A stretch of 64,000 nt of DNA, taken from Bacteroidales bacterium M2. GTDB taxonomy: Bacteria; Bacteroidota; Bacteroidia; Bacteroidales; Muribaculaceae. Position numbers and translations under genes: made by a program. The stretch is taken from NCBI GenBank assembly GCA_001689415.1, contig LUJM01000073.1, forward strand, positions 25,230 through 89,229, read 5' to 3'. Below are positions 62,455-64,000 of this stretch, in pieces. Within the stretch, counting starts at the first letter, position 1, and the number at the start of each line of letters is the position of its first letter. Below the pieces are notes generated by a model. The model worked only from the letters and a program-made list of their open reading frames with translations. It made no database searches and was not told the origin of the DNA.

Positions 62455-62765
62455 TAACATGCTCTCTCGTAGGGTCGCGGCACAATGCTGTTTACTTAAG
62501 GGGTGATTATGTAAAAAGGACGGCAACGATAGGAGCTTGGCTCTCGAGACAAGCCTCAGTTTGACGATACTAACTTGCAGATAGTCAATACTCTATCTAA
62601 CCGCCCGCTCGTAGGGTCGCGGCATGCCGCAATGTCACTAAGTTAAGGGCAAACGCCACCCGGGCCTCTCGTAGGGTCGCGGCATGCCGCGACCCTACGA
62701 GAGTGTGGATGGGTAAAAGGCCTTAAGTAAACAGTATTGTGCCGCGACCCTACGAGAGGGTGATT
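62455..62765. repeat. palindromic repeat cluster B
   Basis: No gene in 62305-62883. 62666-62703 is a perfect 38-base palindrome with arms starting CTCTCGTAGGGTCGCGGCA. Partial copies start near 62463 and 62609, and an inverted one lies at 62737-62757. The CCTTAAGTAAACAG element is at 62722-62736 and, inverted, at 62485-62502 and about 62628-62648. The CGATAGGAGCTTGG element is at 62519-62565. Confidence 0.88.
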
Positions 62766-62883
62766 AGATAGAACATTAACTATCTGTAAGAGGGATATGC
62801 ACGAGCCATTAGCGAGAAAAGTAAAAACGGGAGGCAGGCCGAGACACAGGCCAGTAGCCTATGACGGTCTGCCTCACGGCGCT

Positions 62884-63324
62884 TTAGGAGTTGTAGAAAT
62901 CTTTCATTTCTGAGAGAACCTCGTCGTAGTCGATGCCAAGGCGAAGGTAGTGTATTTCGCTCAAGAGCTCTACAATGTTGCGGCGGACATTTGAGTCGCT
63001 GATGCCCTTTTTGCGCCATATAATGTCGATACCGGCGGCGGCGCGGAGTATGAGGCGGCGTTGATAGGGGGTGATGCGTGTGCGCGACATGTCGGCATCT
63101 GCCGGTATGGCATTGTTGAGCATGCGGCGGAAGAGCTCGAGGGCGGTGGCGTGGTAGTCGTTGGCGAGGGCCATGAACCCGAGTTCGACCATGCGGGCTG
63201 CTCGGCGGTTGGGGTTGAGGTTTTCCTTGTCGAGATTCTCGATGAGGGTCTGCAGTGTTTCTGCCGACAGGTAGCTGATGCGGCCATGGCGGCAGCTCAG
63301 CACCTTGATTGCAAAGTTACTCAT
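62884..63324 (-). CDS. hypothetical helical protein
   Basis: 146 residues, not recognised. Mostly alpha-helical with a strong Leu/Arg pattern (TLQTLIENLDKENLNPNRRA, ATALELFRRMLNN); no signal peptide, cysteine motif or membrane segment. The start ATG at 63324 is the only good one. Codon use is like the neighbours, so it is a real core gene of unknown role. Confidence 0.7.
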   Translation of the reverse strand: MSNFAIKVLSCRHGRISYLSAETLQTLIENLDKENLNPNRRAARMVELGFMALANDYHATALELFRRMLNNAIPADADMSRTRITPYQRRLILRAAAGIDIIWRKKGISDSNVRRNIVELLSEIHYLRLGIDYDEVLSEMKDFYNS

Positions 63325-63365
63325 TGTTGTTGCAATTAAAGGTTTGTCAATAAGTCAATAATCTC

Positions 63366-63448
63366 ACGTCGGAACGCAAAAAATCCGACATACTTCAGGC
63401 CTTACCGCATAATACAGCGGTGGTCTGAAAATATATCGGATTGACTTA
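63366..63448 (-). terminator. long imperfect hairpin ending the tyrS-DUF2007 unit
   Basis: On the minus strand AATCCGA ... TCAGACCACCGC ... GCGGTAAGGCCTGA ... TCGGATTTTTT folds as a long stem with bulges and ends in a T-run. It lies between the DUF2007 stop and the hypothetical gene. The 195-base gap holds no other feature I can name. Confidence 0.6.
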
Positions 63449-63519
63449 TCTGACTGCTGTCAGCCTATGTCGCAGTAGTAGTTCATGCCTATATTACGGC
63501 ACTTTTGTTTTTTTTCGCC

Positions 63520-63735
63520 CTAAATATCGCCGTGTTCGTGGAGAAGCTTGGTGGCTTGCTCGAGGTCGTCTTGGCGTACCATAAGTCGTACGGGGTTCCA
63601 GATTTGAGCGCCAAGGTAGAGCCGGACCATGTTGGACCCCTCTACAAACGCCGGTATTCCGTTGGCTTCGAGCATTCCGCGGGCTATGTTGGCGCTTATT
63701 TCGTCGCTGTATTCTGCTGCCAGTACGATATTCAT
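63520..63735 (-). CDS. DUF2007 family protein
   Basis: 71 residues. Fits DUF2007 (putative signal transducing protein): EISANIARGMLEANGIPAFV, and PVRLMVRQDDLEQATKLL. Role unknown. It lies 24 bases after the tyrS stop, so it is probably cotranscribed with it. Confidence 0.88.
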   Translation of the reverse strand: MNIVLAAEYSDEISANIARGMLEANGIPAFVEGSNMVRLYLGAQIWNPVRLMVRQDDLEQATKLLHEHGDI

Positions 63736-63759
63736 GGTCTTATCAGGGAGTTGAGATTG

Positions 63760-64000
63760 TTACTTTACGATGAGCAGGAAGTAGTTTTTCTTGCCTTTCT
63801 GCACCAGGATGTAGCGGTCGGCAAGTAGCATGTCGGCCGAAGCGACAGCCTGCGGATCGGTGATTTTTTCCTTGTTGATCGACACGCCTCCGCCTTGTAC
63901 GAGCTTGCGCATCTCGCCCTTCGAGGGGAATACAGCCGCCTTGTCGGTGAGCAGGTCGGCCAGGCGTATGCCGGCTTCGATATCGGCACGCTCAACTTCG
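63760..64000 (-). CDS. tyrS: tyrosyl-tRNA synthetase, C-terminal end
   Basis: Partial: the window cuts off the 5' part. The minus strand encodes about 80 residues ending FLLIVK, with an S4-type RNA-binding domain: [20 protein letters not shown] and the end [15 protein letters not shown], as in bacterial TyrRS. The catalytic domain is beyond the window edge. Confidence 0.85.
   Translation of the reverse strand, partial: EVERADIEAGIRLADLLTDKAAVFPSKGEMRKLVQGGGVSINKEKITDPQAVASADMLLADRYILVQKGKKNYFLLIVK

Noticed and set aside
63448..63519. Small structured RNA (such as 6S) before the hypothetical gene
   Set aside because: Only a terminator-like hairpin is visible; no feature specific to a known RNA family was found.

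Overview
The window looks like a chromosomal piece of a Bacteroidota gut commensal, most likely order Bacteroidales and possibly family Muribaculaceae (the family is a guess). Support: promoters of the Bacteroidota type (TTTG, 19-20 bases, TAnnTTTG) in front of many genes; a fimbrillin/DUF3575/FimB-like surface cluster; a C-terminal type IX secretion-like sorting domain on a nuclease; the long Bacteroidota form of RNA polymerase omega; and a TenI-ThiE thiamine operon. No rRNA, tRNA, CRISPR array, prophage or complete insertion sequence was found.

Layout. 1-297: no gene seen. 298-6800 (minus): a SWIM-SNF2 helicase, three FKBP-type prolyl isomerases in one operon, and lepA. 7008-18314 (plus): an export operon (periplasmic adaptor, four FtsX/MacB-like permeases around one ATPase, TolC-like channel) followed by an NtrC-type response regulator and its kinase. 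The promoter region of the export operon carries a cluster of TGTCC/GGACA half-sites and a possible sigma-54 promoter, so the pair probably controls the operon. 18351-20373: a two-gene RloA/RloB (AbiL-like) putative defence cassette between two nearly identical 130-bp direct repeats. 20472-23199: fimbrial cluster. 23264-24574: secreted esterase. 24631-30740 (minus): thiamine operon thiS-thiE(fused)-thiG-thiH-thiF-methyltransferase-tenA-thiD behind a TPP riboswitch, without thiC. 31056-33651: a Fic protein, an N-terminally short YhcG/DUF1016 nuclease and a broken KilA-N gene, arranged between two copies of the same KilA-N leader. 33698-39471 (minus): five tightly overlapping genes (DUF3825 protein, divergent protein kinase, VWA protein, degenerate VWA-like protein, PP2C phosphatase) forming a TerY-P-like phospho-signalling module. 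39530-45821 (minus): xseB, GH3-family protein, alkaline phosphatase, YfhO membrane protein and a methyltransferase-like remnant. 45985-47297 (plus): glycosyltransferase and a single-PAS protein. 47300-50038: GH2 glycosidase. 50273-54706 (plus): SulP transporter, bamD, rpoZ, aminotransferase. 55146-62288 (minus): dnaX, secreted endonuclease I, TrmH-type methyltransferase, S66 carboxypeptidase, two PepSY-like proteins, cobalamin adenosyltransferase. 62884-64000 (minus): a hypothetical gene, a DUF2007 gene and the 3' end of tyrS.

Intergenic regions near 1, 2.6 kb, 30.8 kb, 54.7-55.1 kb and 62.4-62.8 kb share a family of palindromic repeats (CTCTCGTAGGGTCGCGGCAT and its complement, CCTTAAGTAAACAG, and a CGATAGGAGCTTGG element). 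The most interesting places are the repeat-bracketed RloAB cassette, the kinase/VWA/PP2C/DUF3825 operon, the KilA-N leader duplication and the regulatory region at 6885-6970. All homology statements come from reading motifs by eye, not from database searches.
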